Assembly: GCF_000003815.2 (NCBI RefSeq)
Contig: NC_049986.1
Span: 18,285,049-18,349,048 of the forward strand
Origin: Branchiostoma floridae
Lineage: Eukaryota > Chordata > Leptocardii > Amphioxiformes > Branchiostomatidae
Direction of reading: 5' to 3'
DNA length: 64,000 nucleotides
Translations under genes and position numbers: made by a program
Notes under the pieces: generated by a model
The model's input: the letters and a program-made list of their open reading frames with translations, nothing else
Databases searched by the model: none
Told to the model about the DNA's origin: nothing
In this document: in pieces, positions 38,301-53,300 of the stretch
How positions within the stretch are numbered: the first letter of the stretch is position 1
How the letters are laid out: each line of letters starts with the position of its first letter

Positions 38301-41300
38301 GATTAATTCTATTTGTCACGATATCAGTGACGACATGTCACATCTAGTGACGACATTGTGTATGTCATTGAACCACAAAAATTCCCCTTTATCGTGATTC
38401 AATTATAGCTCAGTAGGGAATAGAGCTCTTGCTGATGAGTTCAATAAACATGTACTAAATTTGTTCAGTTCACGAGGGAATAAAGCTCTTAGCAATGACC
38501 TTCCAAACTAATGGGGCATTTACGTGCCAAGACCTGTACAATAAATCACTAGCTAGGGAATTAGCTAAATTTAGCATCCATACTATCACATGTCTTACAT
38601 AATAAATTTTATGATTTCTTCAAAGGGAAACATCTAAGACTTGTTTTTGCTGGTGTACGTGTTTCTTTCTACTTCTTCTGTCAAACCAAGCAGATGTAGG
38701 GTAGCCCCCTTTTTGTTTTACTTGCACACAATACTATAGGGCGAGCTTAATGGTATATTATCATATAGCCAGGCGCCGCGGACCAATCAGAAGGCCCCGT
38801 TCCACGTTGGTTATGACGCCGTAACACGTAGATTCAGGCTAGGCAGGTGGGCATCGCTCGCCTGACCGGCCGGAATGCCGCGACGCGGGCCCAGGGGTCA
38901 GTTGGAATCTACGTCGATCACAGTGTAGAGTCTACTTCCGCAAGATATCGTATTAGCTGCTACNNNNNNNNNNNNNNNNNNNNNNNNNNNNNNNNNNNNN
39001 NNNNNNNNNNNNNNNNNNNNNNNNNNNNNNNNNNNNNNNNNNNNNNNNNNNNNNNNNNNNNNNNNNNNNNNNNNNNNNNNNNNNNNNNNNNNNNNNNNNN
39101 NNNNNNNNNNNNNNNNNNNNNNNNNNNNNNNNNNNNNNNNNNNNNNNNNNNNNNNNNNNNNNNNNNNNNNNNNNNNNNNNNNNNNNNNNNNNNNNNNNNN
39201 NNNNNNNNNNNNNNNNNNNNNNNNNNNNNNNNNNNNNNNNNNNNNNNNNNNNNNNNNNNNNNNNNNNNNNNNNNNNNNNNNNNNNNNNNNNNNNNNNNNN
39301 NNNNNNNNNNNNNNNNNNNNNNNNNNNNNNNNNNNNNNNNNNNNNNNNNNNNNNNNNNNNNNNNNNNNNNNNNNNNNNNNNNNNNNNNNNNNNNNNNNNN
39401 NNNNNNNNNNNNNNNNNNNNNNNNNNNNNNNNNNNNNNNNNNNNNNNNNNNNNNNNNNNNNNNNNNNNNNNNNNNNNNNNNNNNNNNNNNNNNNNNNNNN
39501 NNNNNNNNNNNNNNNNNNNNNNNNNNNNNNNNNNNNNNNNNNNNNNNNNNNNNNNNNNNNNNNNNNNNNNNNNNNNNNNNNNNNNNNNNNNNNNNNNNNN
39601 NNNNNNNNNNNNNNNNNNNNNNNNNNNNNNNNNNNNNNNNNNNNNNNNNNNNNNNNNNNNNNNNNNNNNNNNNNNNNNNNNNNNNNNNNNNNNNNNNNNN
39701 NNNNNNNNNNNNNNNNNNNNNNNNNNNNNNNNNNNNNNNNNNNNNNNNNNNNNNNNNNGAGTTTGATGTTGTGCAGGCCCAGGAATTTCACCATCAGTGT
39801 GTGGGGGTACTTTTTGAAATGTTCTACGTATGTCCTGTTGGAAAAGATCAACATAATCAACATATATTAGTTAATCTTAAAGCACTTTAGAACAGCATGA
39901 AACTTTACATGTACCTTTATCAAGTACAACTCAAGTTAAAATACTCTATATAACAATTGCTCTTGAAATACATTTTCATGTGAAAGACAACACATCACTA
40001 CCTTAACTGGTGCATGCACAACTACCACTACAGGGTACACTAATGTGTGGTTTGTCACAATGCAGTCTTGAATTATAAGAGACATGTATTTTGTGATAAG
40101 ACAACAATGGCGGCCCGCCTCAGCAAACACTGACATGCCACGAAGATGATGATGATGATTCTATGATAAGATGATGATAGGAATATAGCTTTGCTCACCT
40201 GAGATGTTCTAGGAAGAAGTATGTCTCCTTTTTTGTCTGTGTCTTGATCATAAATCTCTTATCAGGTCTGAAAGTAAAATCGAAAATCAAACTGTTACAT
40301 AGCCACAAATGGACACCAAGGGACTCAGATATCATTCCTAACCACTTTTCCTAGAATTTCATTTGTACTCTGACAGTCAAAATGTTTCTTGCCAATACTT
40401 TATCAAGTCAGCATTATGACAGCAAAACCACATTACTCAAGAACTGTAATTTAGTTTTCATTGAGCCTTAATACAATTTCGGGCATTTCTATTGATATAA
40501 ATAACCTTTCTTTTTGTCCTAATTGTAAAGATTTTATTTACATGACTGTACATAATAAATAGGGTCTTAACATGACAGACAGATCTAGACTGACGTACAC
40601 ACATTCATGTATAATCCATATAATCCTGGTATTAGAAGAGCTAATATATTATTATCTTGGTTAAGCTAGCCGAGATATACAGCTGCCATTGATAATCTCC
40701 AGCATTACAAAGTAAAAGTAGTCCCATCAGCATTAAATGTTTTATGTGTATTAGAGTCTTTAGACAGATTATCATTGAGCTGTATATATTCAATGTACTT
40801 AGCCCATTACGTTGGAGTGAGGATATATCAATTTTATGTTTGCATGCAATATGTTACAAACAAAAGTCAAGGGTTGGCCATCATTAACAAATATGATTGT
40901 ATAACCTTCCTTACATCTCAACCCTTAGTTGAAAAAAAAAACTTAAAAAAAAAAACATGTCATTGTGCATTCATAATAAAATATTATTTTCTGTTGTTCC
41001 TTGCAAGACAGGGAACAACTGACACTTAACCGGATAGTGAGTGAGCGAGTGTGAGTAATTTACTTTGCCATTAAGGTGCCTGAAATACCTTACGAATATC
41101 TACTCACGTAAGGAAGAAGTCCTGTCCACTCTTGGAGTTACTGATGAACTCCAGGTATCGTCTGTTGGCCATGGGTGTGACAGAGTTCAGGTATTCCTCC
41201 TCAGAGATGTTGATGATGTTACGAAGAGTGGCGAAAACCTCTCCTGCGTACGTGGCAAACTCAAAAGACTGCTGCAAACAAGAGACAAAATTTACATATA

Positions 41301-44300
41301 GCAACACTGAAGAAGAGTGATGGATGTCACTCAAATATCACTAGTATGACAAAGGACAAAAACAGTTCCTATGGCGTTGTCTTACCACAGGAACTATCCA
41401 AACATGATCTACATATTAGTGACAATTGCATAATGATCCTTATGGGCTACGTGATTTTGACCCCAAAGAAGAGTGATGGATGTCACTTGAACTGTCATAA
41501 ATCTCTGAATTTGATCCAGTTGTAGCAACTGAATTGCCTTATGACATTGTTTATCTGGATAAATTATATAATTTTCATAAACGTACAGGACTTAAGAACC
41601 TTCAATCAAGATTAAACTGCCCTTAACATTGACGTGTCTTACCTGGGACTTCTTGTCTATTGTCTCAGTGTGCCTCTTACTCCTGATGTCCTCATAGTCA
41701 TCTTTTGTCAGCTCCTGTAGTAATAAATTCAACAACCAATCGGTCAACAAATCAATCAACCAATACTGACAAACAGTCGTTGTGTTGACAACTAGACATC
41801 AAACAAAATACAACTTGTGTTAAAAGCCAATAACTCAAATACAGGAAGCACTTTTCATAGTAAGAACCAACAATTAGTAGGAGTGGGGACCTGTACTATG
41901 TATTGGTATGAAACTAGTATTTTTTGCTGGACTGGTCCAAAAAATAAAGAGCAAGAGAAAGGGGGGAGGGCTAGGAACCCCTCCTTACTACAGAAACAGC
42001 AAGAAAACTTAGCCTCCATAGCAGGCTCTCTATGGACTTTTTTGGCACTTTTGCTGGCCATTTCTTTTTGTACTGGGTCGCTGATTGCTGGCCTCTCTCA
42101 TAGCCGTCCATTTTAGAGCCTGCATTTTTTCGGCGGTACAAAGTCATATTATAAAACGATTAGCCATTCATCTGCCCTATTAACACATACGTTAGGAATA
42201 ATTCACAACTCCGTGAGAGGCAATTCGCATGTCGGCTGCAAGCATTTTACAACTCGGGCGACACGCGCCTCCCGGCCGCCATCTGGTCATTTGCATAGGG
42301 CCTGGAGGGGTGAAATGACCACCACCATCGTTGGCTCATCAGAAATGGACGGCAAAATTTGATAACAAAGTGATTTGCCTTCACCCGTCGCCAGGCCGAC
42401 AAAACAATCGTTGCCTTGTGTAACAGCTCAGATGGCCCGAGCTTGGCCGTCCTTCAGATGGGGAAACCCCCATATGTCACGCGCTACGCGCTCCGCCCGA
42501 GCAAAGGCGTTGGACATACCGAAAGAACGTCGAACTGGTAAGTTTCACTTCTGTGTTTTTAAAAAGCAGTTTGACCCCGAAACCGTTAGAGTATTGTCGG
42601 GTCAGTGCACACGGGGCGTGACAGCGCACTGTCCGCGTCCGGCGGAGATGCGTGCAGTTTATTAGCCGTCCACGGCAGGCAGGGAATTCGCACCTCCTTG
42701 TTAATCGCCCTAATCGTTTTATAATATGACTTTGTACCGCCGAAAAAATGCAGGCTCTAAAATGGACGGCTATGAGAGAGGCCAGCAATCAGCGACCCAG
42801 TACAAAAAGAAATGGCCAGCAAAAGTGCCAAAAAAGTCCATAGAGAGCCTGCTATGGAGGCTAAAGAAAACTTAACTTGAAAATTCCTCTGTGTTGGTAG
42901 AAGTCATTCTTAAACTAGTTTAACCCTATTCAGACCGGGGGGGGGCTTTTGAGGCCCGCGCCAACTTCGATGTCCTATAACGCCAGAACGCCTTACGCTA
43001 AAGCCACCAAATTTGTTGAGTTTTCCTAAAATATTGTTGGCAACAATTTTGCGAAGTTTGAAAAATTTTCCATTTTTTCGTGTTGCCATGGCAACCGTTT
43101 GCTGACAGGCAGTTTTGCCAAAAATCACTATTTTTGGTTCTAACAATGTATTTTTCACATTTATTTGCTATATTACTGCTATTTTGCTACATAAATAAAA
43201 TCTTATATTATTTAGCATATCTTTCATAATTATATATGCATAAATTATGCTAATTTGATGACGTCATCAGCCCAAAATCCAAGATGGCGGACCGTATGGC
43301 CAGATCAAGAATAACAAGCTTATTTTCCCTTAAAATTTGTAACTACCTGGTATTTTTTCATCAAAAACCATCTAAATGAATGAATTTAGTCTATTTCCAT
43401 TGCCCTTTGTGATTATTTGTTGCAAAAAAAGAAGTTTTAAAAATTCAAGGTGGTGGATATAATATGGCGGAGCCTATCTCGTATCTTAGATGTGGATGAC
43501 GTCATTTTATGACGTCATTATGACGTCATCGATGTTGCTATTGGCAATACAAGTCGTAATAAACATTATTATTCTGTTATCTGCACTTATTGTTACATTT
43601 TTGTAGTATAACTTGAAGTTTTCTGAGAATACCCTTTTTTCATGGGTCCGGCCAATATAATCAAATTGATGACGTCATAATTACGTCATTTTACGTTAGC
43701 GTAACGTCAAACGTCAAATACTTGTCAGATATTATGTCGATATAATGTCCTGAAAATTTGGTGGCCTTACGGCACGTCGTTCGAGAGTTAGAGGACTTAG
43801 AAGTGGAGGGCCTCAAAAGCCCCCCCCCGGTCCAGGGATGACCAAAAAAGCCCGGTCTGAATAGGGTTAACTGTAATATCCAACACAAAAATTGGACTCA
43901 CCCAAATTCTCGACTGAACAAACTGAGAAAACTTGTTGGCACTTAGGTTACAACAACAACAACAGTTAAATAAAATATACCTCTATGGGTTTGATGTGTG
44001 TCCTGTCTGCCAGTGCCTTCTCCAGCCCGATCCTGACACAGTTGGTGAGCGTCCATCGTCTGTGGCCAGACATGATCTCCACCATGCCCCGCCGTTTCCA
44101 CCTCAGCCACACCACACTGATCTTCTTCCCCGACCTCCGGCCTGACGTCTGGGCAAACAGACACAAACAAATATTGTCACTTCAGACATAATCAGTTACT
44201 AAATGCATCATCGCGTAACTTTTGAACACCTCCGCAATTTTTCTTATTGCATTGTACATACAGTTTCCAGATTAGATTCAATCATACGAAACATTCCCTG

Positions 44301-47300
44301 ACGACTGGGCAAACAGACACAAACAAATATTATCACTTCAGACATAATCAGTTACTAAATGCAGCATCTTGTACCCTTTGAACTCCTCCGCAATTTTTCT
44401 TATTGCGTTGTACGTACAGTTTCCAGAACTAGATTCAATCATACGCAATGTTCCCTGACATCTGGACAATCAAACACAAACAAATATTGTCACTTCAAAC
44501 ATAATCGGTTACTAAATAAAGCATCTTATAACTTTTGAAGTCATCTGCAATTTTTCTACTTATGTGCAGTTCCCAGAACTAGACTCAATTGTCGTCGTCG
44601 TACAACATACAACAATATTCTTAGTAAGCAGTCATAACTCACTCACTCACTCACTCATCCTGCAGTCATAACTACCTCACAGTTTGAACTCATCCCTTTG
44701 AAGTTACCCATTGAAGTCATCTGAAATTTTATGTGCAGCACTGAGAACTAGATTCAATCATCATACAAAAGAACTCAACATACTTGAAGCCATAAGAAGT
44801 CATAATTGACATGTACCCTTTGAATTGAAGTCATCTGCTACATTTTTCTATTTCTATATAGTACTGATGAGCACTTGCTTCAATCATACAACACAACATA
44901 CTGTTACCATGGCAACTCCATTCCGCAGCTAGCAACACCTGTAAGTATATTCTTAAATCAACCCTTTGAAGTCATCAGCTATTTTTTATTTTGGTTACAT
45001 TCACTACTGTCTGGATTGAATCATAAAAAAACAAACACAAATGTACCATGACAACTCCATTTCATGGTTAGTATCATCTTTGAGAATGGTCCCGATTCTC
45101 TGTTTGAAGAGTTAATCGAATAGACAACAGTGACAGCAGAAGAACCGCTAAGTGTGTACGGTATCCACAGTAACTGACTGTACATGTAGTCAGTGTGACA
45201 GGTGAGTAGGTGGGATGTCTAAAGTTCAGCCATGTAACGTTAATGCTAGTTCTCCTTTATCTGAGGGGTAACCTATATCCATCGTATTATCTATGTATCT
45301 GTTGACTAACAGAGGTTTTAAACTGCAACACGTTGAAAATACTGCAGTTTGACATCACCGTCTGTTGATCTAGTATCACTAAATACAATGTTTTTCAAGA
45401 CAACAAATATAGGATAAAGGTGAACTAGCATTACATGCACATGTAATTTAAAAAGATTGTTAACTAAGATGTTAAAATGTACCAATTCTATGAGACTTGG
45501 TCATGAAAATATGTGACAGTCATCTCATTGTCTGTAATTTGCATGACTTTTGCAAATATTCATAATGCTACATAACGGGGGCCGCCCTAAGACGGTCCCC
45601 GTCGTAAGACGGTACGGATTTTTTGCTGATCTTATTATCCATAAGTACACCGTGTTTGTTGCCACTGACTATGCTGATTACAAAGGTAAATAAACCAAGT
45701 CCATGCACACAGCTTTAATTTGCATTCCAAGTATACTTTAACCTATTTACTTCATGTTTTTTTAAGAGCAGAATTCTAACAGTAATGTTGACAGTGCTGA
45801 ATCACTGCGGTCACCGGCCTCTGCGTATTGGCGGCTCGTGTCGCTAACTATACGAACTCATCCAAGCAGTCATACAACTGCCATGATACGCATAAATAAA
45901 GCTCCATAAAACACTATGAATATGGGTCTTCAAATGTTTGTTGAGTAGAAAAGCAACCAAAAGGAAGCGACATAAACATTGCCACCATTGTACTCCCAAG
46001 GGAGTGTGGCCGTGAAGGTGGCAGACTAGAGAACGCTCCAAAGATTTATTTGACTGTAACAAATGATTCGTACTGTCAATGAAAATAGGACTTGACAGAG
46101 AGATGTAGATGATATTTTCATATAATCAGACAGAGTTTTGTTGATGTTGGCGGTGTCGTTTTTTCATAATGTCTTTTTTAGTCGGGCATTCACAATCAGT
46201 GCATTCAGCCCATTGCCCGTAAAACATCAGCTGGATTGTTCTAGGTACAGTCTTCCTCATGTGAGACAAGAAGTACATACAGTCACGATTTTACTGTCAA
46301 AAGAAAGCTAAAATATCATACTATTAATTTTTACTTAAATTGTACTTAAATTTACCACTTACTTCTGAAGAGAGCAAAATATAAAAAACTAGAGTTCCAC
46401 GAACACATACCTTCGCCAAACAATGAAGGGTTGTTATGGAGAATGCCTTTATCAATGACTTAAAGGTTTAAGTGACTCAAGTTATGTTATCCGCACACAC
46501 ACTCACACACTGGGCCCGCTGCAGTACCGACGGAAGATACCGGGCAAACCATTTTCAAACTCAACCTTTGTTTCTGCGACCGCTACTCAATACCAAGTAT
46601 CATGAAGATCCATCAATCAGTTCTCCAGTTATACTGTTGACCTACATAAAGACTCACCTAACACTATGGCTTAAGCCTTAACCAAAAGTTTAATCTTCTT
46701 GGCAAAGGTAATGAAAAGGCCACAAACCACCAACCTTCCACTTTTCCCTGCCACATAAGCATCACCAAAATAAGGGGGAAAACACCCCTTGACATGAAAA
46801 TGGAGAAACCCCTTCCCATAGTGCACAAACAAACAACATGCCACTTGCAAAGTGAGAACTAATAAACAATGTGTTTGCAACAATGACATCTATGTTTTGC
46901 TGACACAAATATGTCATGAACTACACAAGTCTGCAGCACAGATGTAGTTAGACACTGAGCACTGACTGTCCAGAAAAGTGGTCGATTGAAGGATTTACAC
47001 AGTCTTCTAATTATCATGTAAATTAAGCCCCGATTTGCATACAATACATTTCAGGATTTTAATCATTACCTAAGGTATGTACATACCAAAAATAATGCAA
47101 ATCCACCGACCCCTGCTTGATTTACTCTCTTTCAAAGATAACAACAAAATCGCCCACTGCAGTTCAAAACAAGCCGCCAGGGGGCCCAAACTTACACGAC
47201 TTACTCCCTACCCAAAGACGTATCCACTAGCCAAAAATCCTCAACCTGCCACTTCAGGATAACTTTAACCCCAACTTTGACGCTTCGCTGCAGTACCGCA

Positions 47301-50300
47301 ACTTGTCGCCAGGATGCCCATAATCGAACTTGACCGTCGTTTTCCAAACCCCTAAATAATTACCAAATATAGTGCAAAACAATCCACAGCGTCAAAAGTT
47401 ATCTTGTACGCAAATACACACACACACACACTCACCCCGCTGCACTCAAGACAGAAAGTGCCAGAAGTACCATTTTCGTACAAAACCTTTGTATCCGCAA
47501 ACGCAACTCAAATACCAAATATCGTGACATTCCATCCACAGCTGCTCGAGTTATATGAGATTGACCTACATATTGGGACACCCGAAAATTTTCTAACCAA
47601 AATATAACCTTCTTGGCGAAGGTAAAAAGCGTACCGAGTTAGGCACACTGTTCAGCGTAACACAAAATTGGAAGGTTACATACACGAAATTGTCTCTCAG
47701 TGTTTGCCGCCTGTAACACGCAGCGCGAATGGTTCAGGAACCACATGAATGCATTTCTTATTCAAGTATGTTGTTCAAATCTATGAGTAAAAAATTCAGT
47801 CATCAAAATTTGACCACTCTCAGGCAACTAGCGATGGAGCGCCATGTGTTTGAGCGCAAGAAAAAGCGTACCGTGTTGGGGCACCTCCCGTTAAAGTAGG
47901 ATTATCTTAAATACCACAGAGAACTTCTGTCCCTTCAAAGCTTTTAGTTTTACAGTTCAAGCATGACTCCAGCTGGTACATATCACTACTAGGACTACAT
48001 GTTTTAATTACCTAGCAACTTGACCTATTTGCCAACACTTCAAGAGAAAAATTCAACAGTTCAGAGTAGTTTTCTGAAGGGTTTTCTGACAGCCGTAAGG
48101 CTTTACATGTGTTTACATGGTTACCAAGGGTAACCACAGTACACTTGCAGGGACCAAAAACCTGAGCATTATTTCTGTGCAAATCAGTGCATGATCAGAC
48201 ATTTAATAACCTATGAATAAAACCTGACGCACACAGATACAGAAATAACCTTGTGGTTGTCAGAAAGTTGTCTGTAGAGAAAACACAACTGTACATTTTA
48301 ATGTTTCTATCACAAGTCTGATTGTGCAAACATTTATGTCATGAACTACTGTGGTTTACAGGATATCACAAATTTGTACATACCTTTGAGACATCATACT
48401 ATGCCATTTTCCAATAAATATCTGTATCACTGGAACAAGAATCCCACTGCTTGAAGGTGTAATCTAAAACCCCTCCACCCTGACACTGCCGGCACATACA
48501 TCAGGTATAATTAGCCTCGTTAATTCTTTCTTCTATAGCACAAAAACACATCACAAATGGGCAGAGCTAAATGAATAAATTGTTTGAAGGTCTGTTCCAA
48601 ATAAAACATCACAATGACTGTAAAATCTAGAAAAAGACTCATCTCAAGATGAACCTTTTTTTCCAAATCTTTTAAGATGAAATTGACATGTTCAACTTGC
48701 TAAAAGTTATATACAAATGAATATATCTTTTTTTAAAAACATGAATATTCATGATTGTTTTGTCATGTCTTTATGATAGAGTTTTCGGTTTTATAATTTA
48801 GACATTTTTAGTTTATAAAATCAGTATCAGTTTACATTTATCTCTCAGATATAAAATATATTAGTCATGCATCCATGCTTGACTGTTTTTTTTTTCACTT
48901 AAGATTGACGATTCATTCATATCAAATAAACCATATACCCTAATGTAGCGCGCGTGTCCGTCTATTTGGTTGGCAGCTGATCCTGATCGACAACACAGAA
49001 TTTCATTTTGCCTTTTCCTTTGCATTTGCAATGCCCCAAAGTCAACCATGGTTAACGCCTGCAAAGGCCTGCAATCTTTCAACTGCGGGGTAACCTATAT
49101 CCGTTGTTTTTCAAAACAGGGTATCATCAAGCCAACAGGTGGTTTGTTTTAAACTTATACTGAAAATATTGCAATTTGAAACCAATGTCCGTCGACATGA
49201 TATCCCCCAAAACCTGGATGGGTTACCTAATGGAAAAAGGTGAACTAGCATTTCCCCCCACAAGTGGGACAGACAAAAAATTAAAGCTGAAGACAGCCCG
49301 GCTAATTGGACTAATGGATAACGAGGTCCAGTTAATTAATCTGGGCTGGCCAACACCTGATGGACAGGTTGGGTCAGTGGGTAAATCAGGATGTCCCTCG
49401 GGACACTGTTGCTAGGTAATTCACAACAACCTCTTCAGTGCTTATAATCCACATGCTTACTTACATGTGCTGCACAGTAACGCCACAAGTATATGATAAC
49501 AATAAAGTTATTCTTTAATTTGTTTGGAGTGACATTTGGAATTTATTTATATACTTCCGAATCAACTCTAAATTTACTGACACTGGGTTATTTGCAAGCA
49601 GAAGGGAGCAAATGGGATGGTCAGGAAAATGCCATAACTGTACATGCAATTATAATTATGAAATAACATATCACAATTCTATCAAAGAAATATCTAATAT
49701 CACTACTTTAATGGTAATACATGTATTGTATAGAAAAGGCTATGTAGTATAGGATGAGACTACTTTTGGTGGAATACATGACCCATCAATCTTCTTGGTG
49801 ATTTCAACTGGGTTCTGCACTGACATCAGGCACATGATCAACAAAAAAGCTGGTAACAGAGACTGTCACAGTACATCTGTACATGTTTCTATATAGCCGG
49901 TATAACTGACCTTCGGCACAACTCCAGCTTTGCAGGTATGCAGCGTGGCAGCAGCTGGTTATATTGCACTAAACAACTGGTCACAGGTAGTCTTTGGGTT
50001 ATCTAGTTGCAAGCATTGTTTGAAGCAATTTAATGTATTTGGTTAGAATGAGTTCCATTTTAGAAATAATTTCTAGTTAAAACTAATAAAAGCTCTAAGA
50101 CTGGTACCTGAAGGCATACGTGCAGCTATTATTAATAGGCATTTGAAGGAATGAATTTCCGAAAATTGTGGAACCAACATATTTATCTTTCTTAAAGTCA
50201 TCAAGCCATAAAATTGTGCATTCAGCCAGTCAGGACTATCAGTTTCCTTGAGAGCAGCGGTATCAATCATGTTCAACTTTGATATTTTCAATACTCTAAC

Positions 50301-53300
50301 AAAGTGCTGCATATGAGTACAAACAAAGGTCATGCAACAGGCCGCATTAGAGCCTGGTGATACTTATCATGCAATGTGATGTACTAGAAACCTTTCTGTT
50401 GCTTTGAATGACATCATTGGGGAGAGACTGTGTAAGTAGACGGTCAGCATGGGGGGGTCCCGACAACGATTTATGCCAAATTCAGAAGAACCCCCTATGT
50501 ATTACGCTAAATCAAGGAAGGCAATATGCTAAATTTGGGCGCCCAGCTACGAATTACGTAGATAAGATGGTTTTCCCTACAAATTACGGGAAATAAAAAT
50601 AGGCTGCCTGCGCCTTACGCGAAAGAGCATGCAGACCCTTTAAGTAGTAGAGCATAAAGAATTTCTCACATGTACAAATTCACAGAAAGTAATTGGTTTG
50701 TTTCAATTATTCCTTAGAACATACTGGAAGCTTAAATTGTCAACAGCTTTGTTTTTTTTTCTTGTTCATCAAAACATGAAAGTCAGTACGGACAGATTCG
50801 AACTGTAATACAGAACTAGCGACGAGCCAACATCTCATTTCCTATTTCTCTTTGATCAATCACAACCGATCTTAACAAGTCTGACAGGAAGCGAGAAATG
50901 ATTTCCCTGGAAATTCCTCTGGACTTACCGGCATCTTGATTGGACGCTTTCCCGCGTATTTCCACCGACTCCGAGATCAAACAACTGACAAGCTCGCGTC
51001 TCTCTCTCGAAGTAATCAACTGCGCGTAATCCAGTCAATGCTTCCAGCAGTCCATCATAAGTAAGTCAGTGATCTACCGCACGTTTTATAGCGCTCTCTC
51101 GGGGATGACTTTCACTCTCGCCATACATAATGCATGGACACAAAAGGTCAGCAAGCTTTAGGGCTTTGATTCCGGTACACAGAGCAGTGAAATATTTACC
51201 ACAGAGGACGCCGTTCGCATTCACACAAATCTCTCTGGACAGGCGTACGTTGTGTATACAGCTTTGTGGAGGCTTTTACTTGTTTCCCTACCATTTCAGA
51301 ATACTGAGAGAAATCGATATGTATGCACTTCACAGGGTTGAGGGACTATTTCCCATACAGAACTATTGGCCAGTGGCTCAAGGAAAAAATTAGGACAAAC
51401 ATCAGCCAACATTAAGCTGGTCAGGGACAACTGTATCAAAATTAACCTGGTAACCAGGTAAGGGACAACTGTATCGGTTCAGATTAAAATTGCTGACTAT
51501 CACTTAGTCTAGAACAATCACAACAGAAGTAACAATATATTCAAGATGAAATTAAAGTGAACTAAATTCCACATCTTACATCTAAGAATAAAATCAGTTC
51601 TTTCAGCTGCATAACATTTTATTTAAATTCTAAATCAAGATACAGTATATTTCATCTTCATATAACAATATCAAAGAAAATCTAATTTAATTTTAAAATC
51701 AATGACAAAGAAACTAAACAGTTTGCAGGAACATTAATCCATTAGTAATAGAATGATTCGATCACATTGTGCCTTAAAAGCTTACAGCCATTTTGCATGA
51801 TGACCAATCGTTTATACGTGATCACGTTGATATCTAAGCCATCCTTAATAATGCATTAGTAACCTTTAAGCCATACATGTGACCACACGCAACACCTTAC
51901 GTAAAAATGTAAATTTGTGCATCAACAAGCAGTCATAGAGGGCATCAACCTTAGGTCATATTGAAATCTCTCATCTTCTTTACAGCTGACAAACCAGAGG
52001 TGATGTCAAATATTTTCTCACCAAATCATACTTTCACAATGAGAATATTTGATACCATACAAAACTGACTATAACTATAACGCAATAATACGAAACTGCT
52101 TTCTATGCATTAAAAAAATGGGTGTAATTTTGTGTACTTGGTATGTAATCCACCTTTAATTAGTATAATATTTTTACCATGATACAAATTGTGCTCCAAT
52201 TTTCCACCATCATGCTTGCAAATTACATACCCATCATTGCCTACCAACAATGTCACAGCATTTTTTTCCACATCAAAGGAGAAATTGTTAAATGATTTCA
52301 GGTAATTATTGAAGAGAATTGACCAAAAAATTTAAATTTATGATATTCCTTTCCAATTCTGGGTTTAGATAATAACAGGTATTGATTCCAGGACCCCTGT
52401 GCACCAATTGCCTTTTAAATAACAGTTAACCCACAGTTACATGCATATGATATCTGTTTGGGGAAATGCCTGTTCCCTAGGGACCACTTTACGTAATTAC
52501 TTTTACATGCATCAGTACAACAAGAATACAATGTACTTTAGGGTTGGCAAAACAAATTGAGTTATCAAAAAAATCAAGTTATCAACAATGAAAGGCAAGG
52601 GAACATAGTTTTTCAAACATGGATTTTTTTCTGGAGCACCTGATGACAAAAATTAGATTAATTGGAAAACTGGACTTTTTTTGGAGAATTTTCGACGTTT
52701 TTGGGATGGCTTGCAGAACATCCATTAAAGTTTACTTGTCAAGGAAAATTTGCAATTTAAATGAAGGCAGAAGTTTATTAATATCACTTCCTATTCTTAA
52801 GACATGACATGGCTATGTTCTTGGCCAGATTTTCTACCATATTTCATCAAAATACTAACGTTACATGACCCACATGCAAAGTGAGGTTCACGTTTTCTTA
52901 TGCTCGGCACATCTCACCCAGTCCAGACAGTAATCAGATTACATAGTTTGATAAGGCTAAAAGCTCCCGTATGCTTAAAGACCCATCGGCTCATGTAACA
53001 ACAGAATGACTAGATAGAACGTCTGAACAGCACTTGACTGTACTCACGGAAATTAGACTGTAGCAAATGTTCAATACAAATGACATTATTTTGGGTGACA
53101 GTCACAAAATACAAAATGTTCTTTGGGTGACGGTCACAACGAGTTATGCGGTACCACTCTCTTGTCATTCCTGATTAAGACTTTTGAATAAAAGGTCGAA
53201 ACCGGTACGTCGTTGTGTCTCGGCTGTTATCCACTATTCTATGGACAGCAACTCCATTGGAATATGGTGAGTCTACACGTACAGGGTCAGCGTCCTTTGT

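Noticed and set aside
38847..39890. Very long open frames of 320-350 codons on both strands
   Set aside because: They consist of translated N from the assembly gap.
42375..42665. Open frame inside the Mutator-like element, considered as a transposase fragment
   Set aside because: No transposase motif; GC-rich, arginine-rich composition suggests chance or captured DNA. Kept only as the Pack-MULE question.
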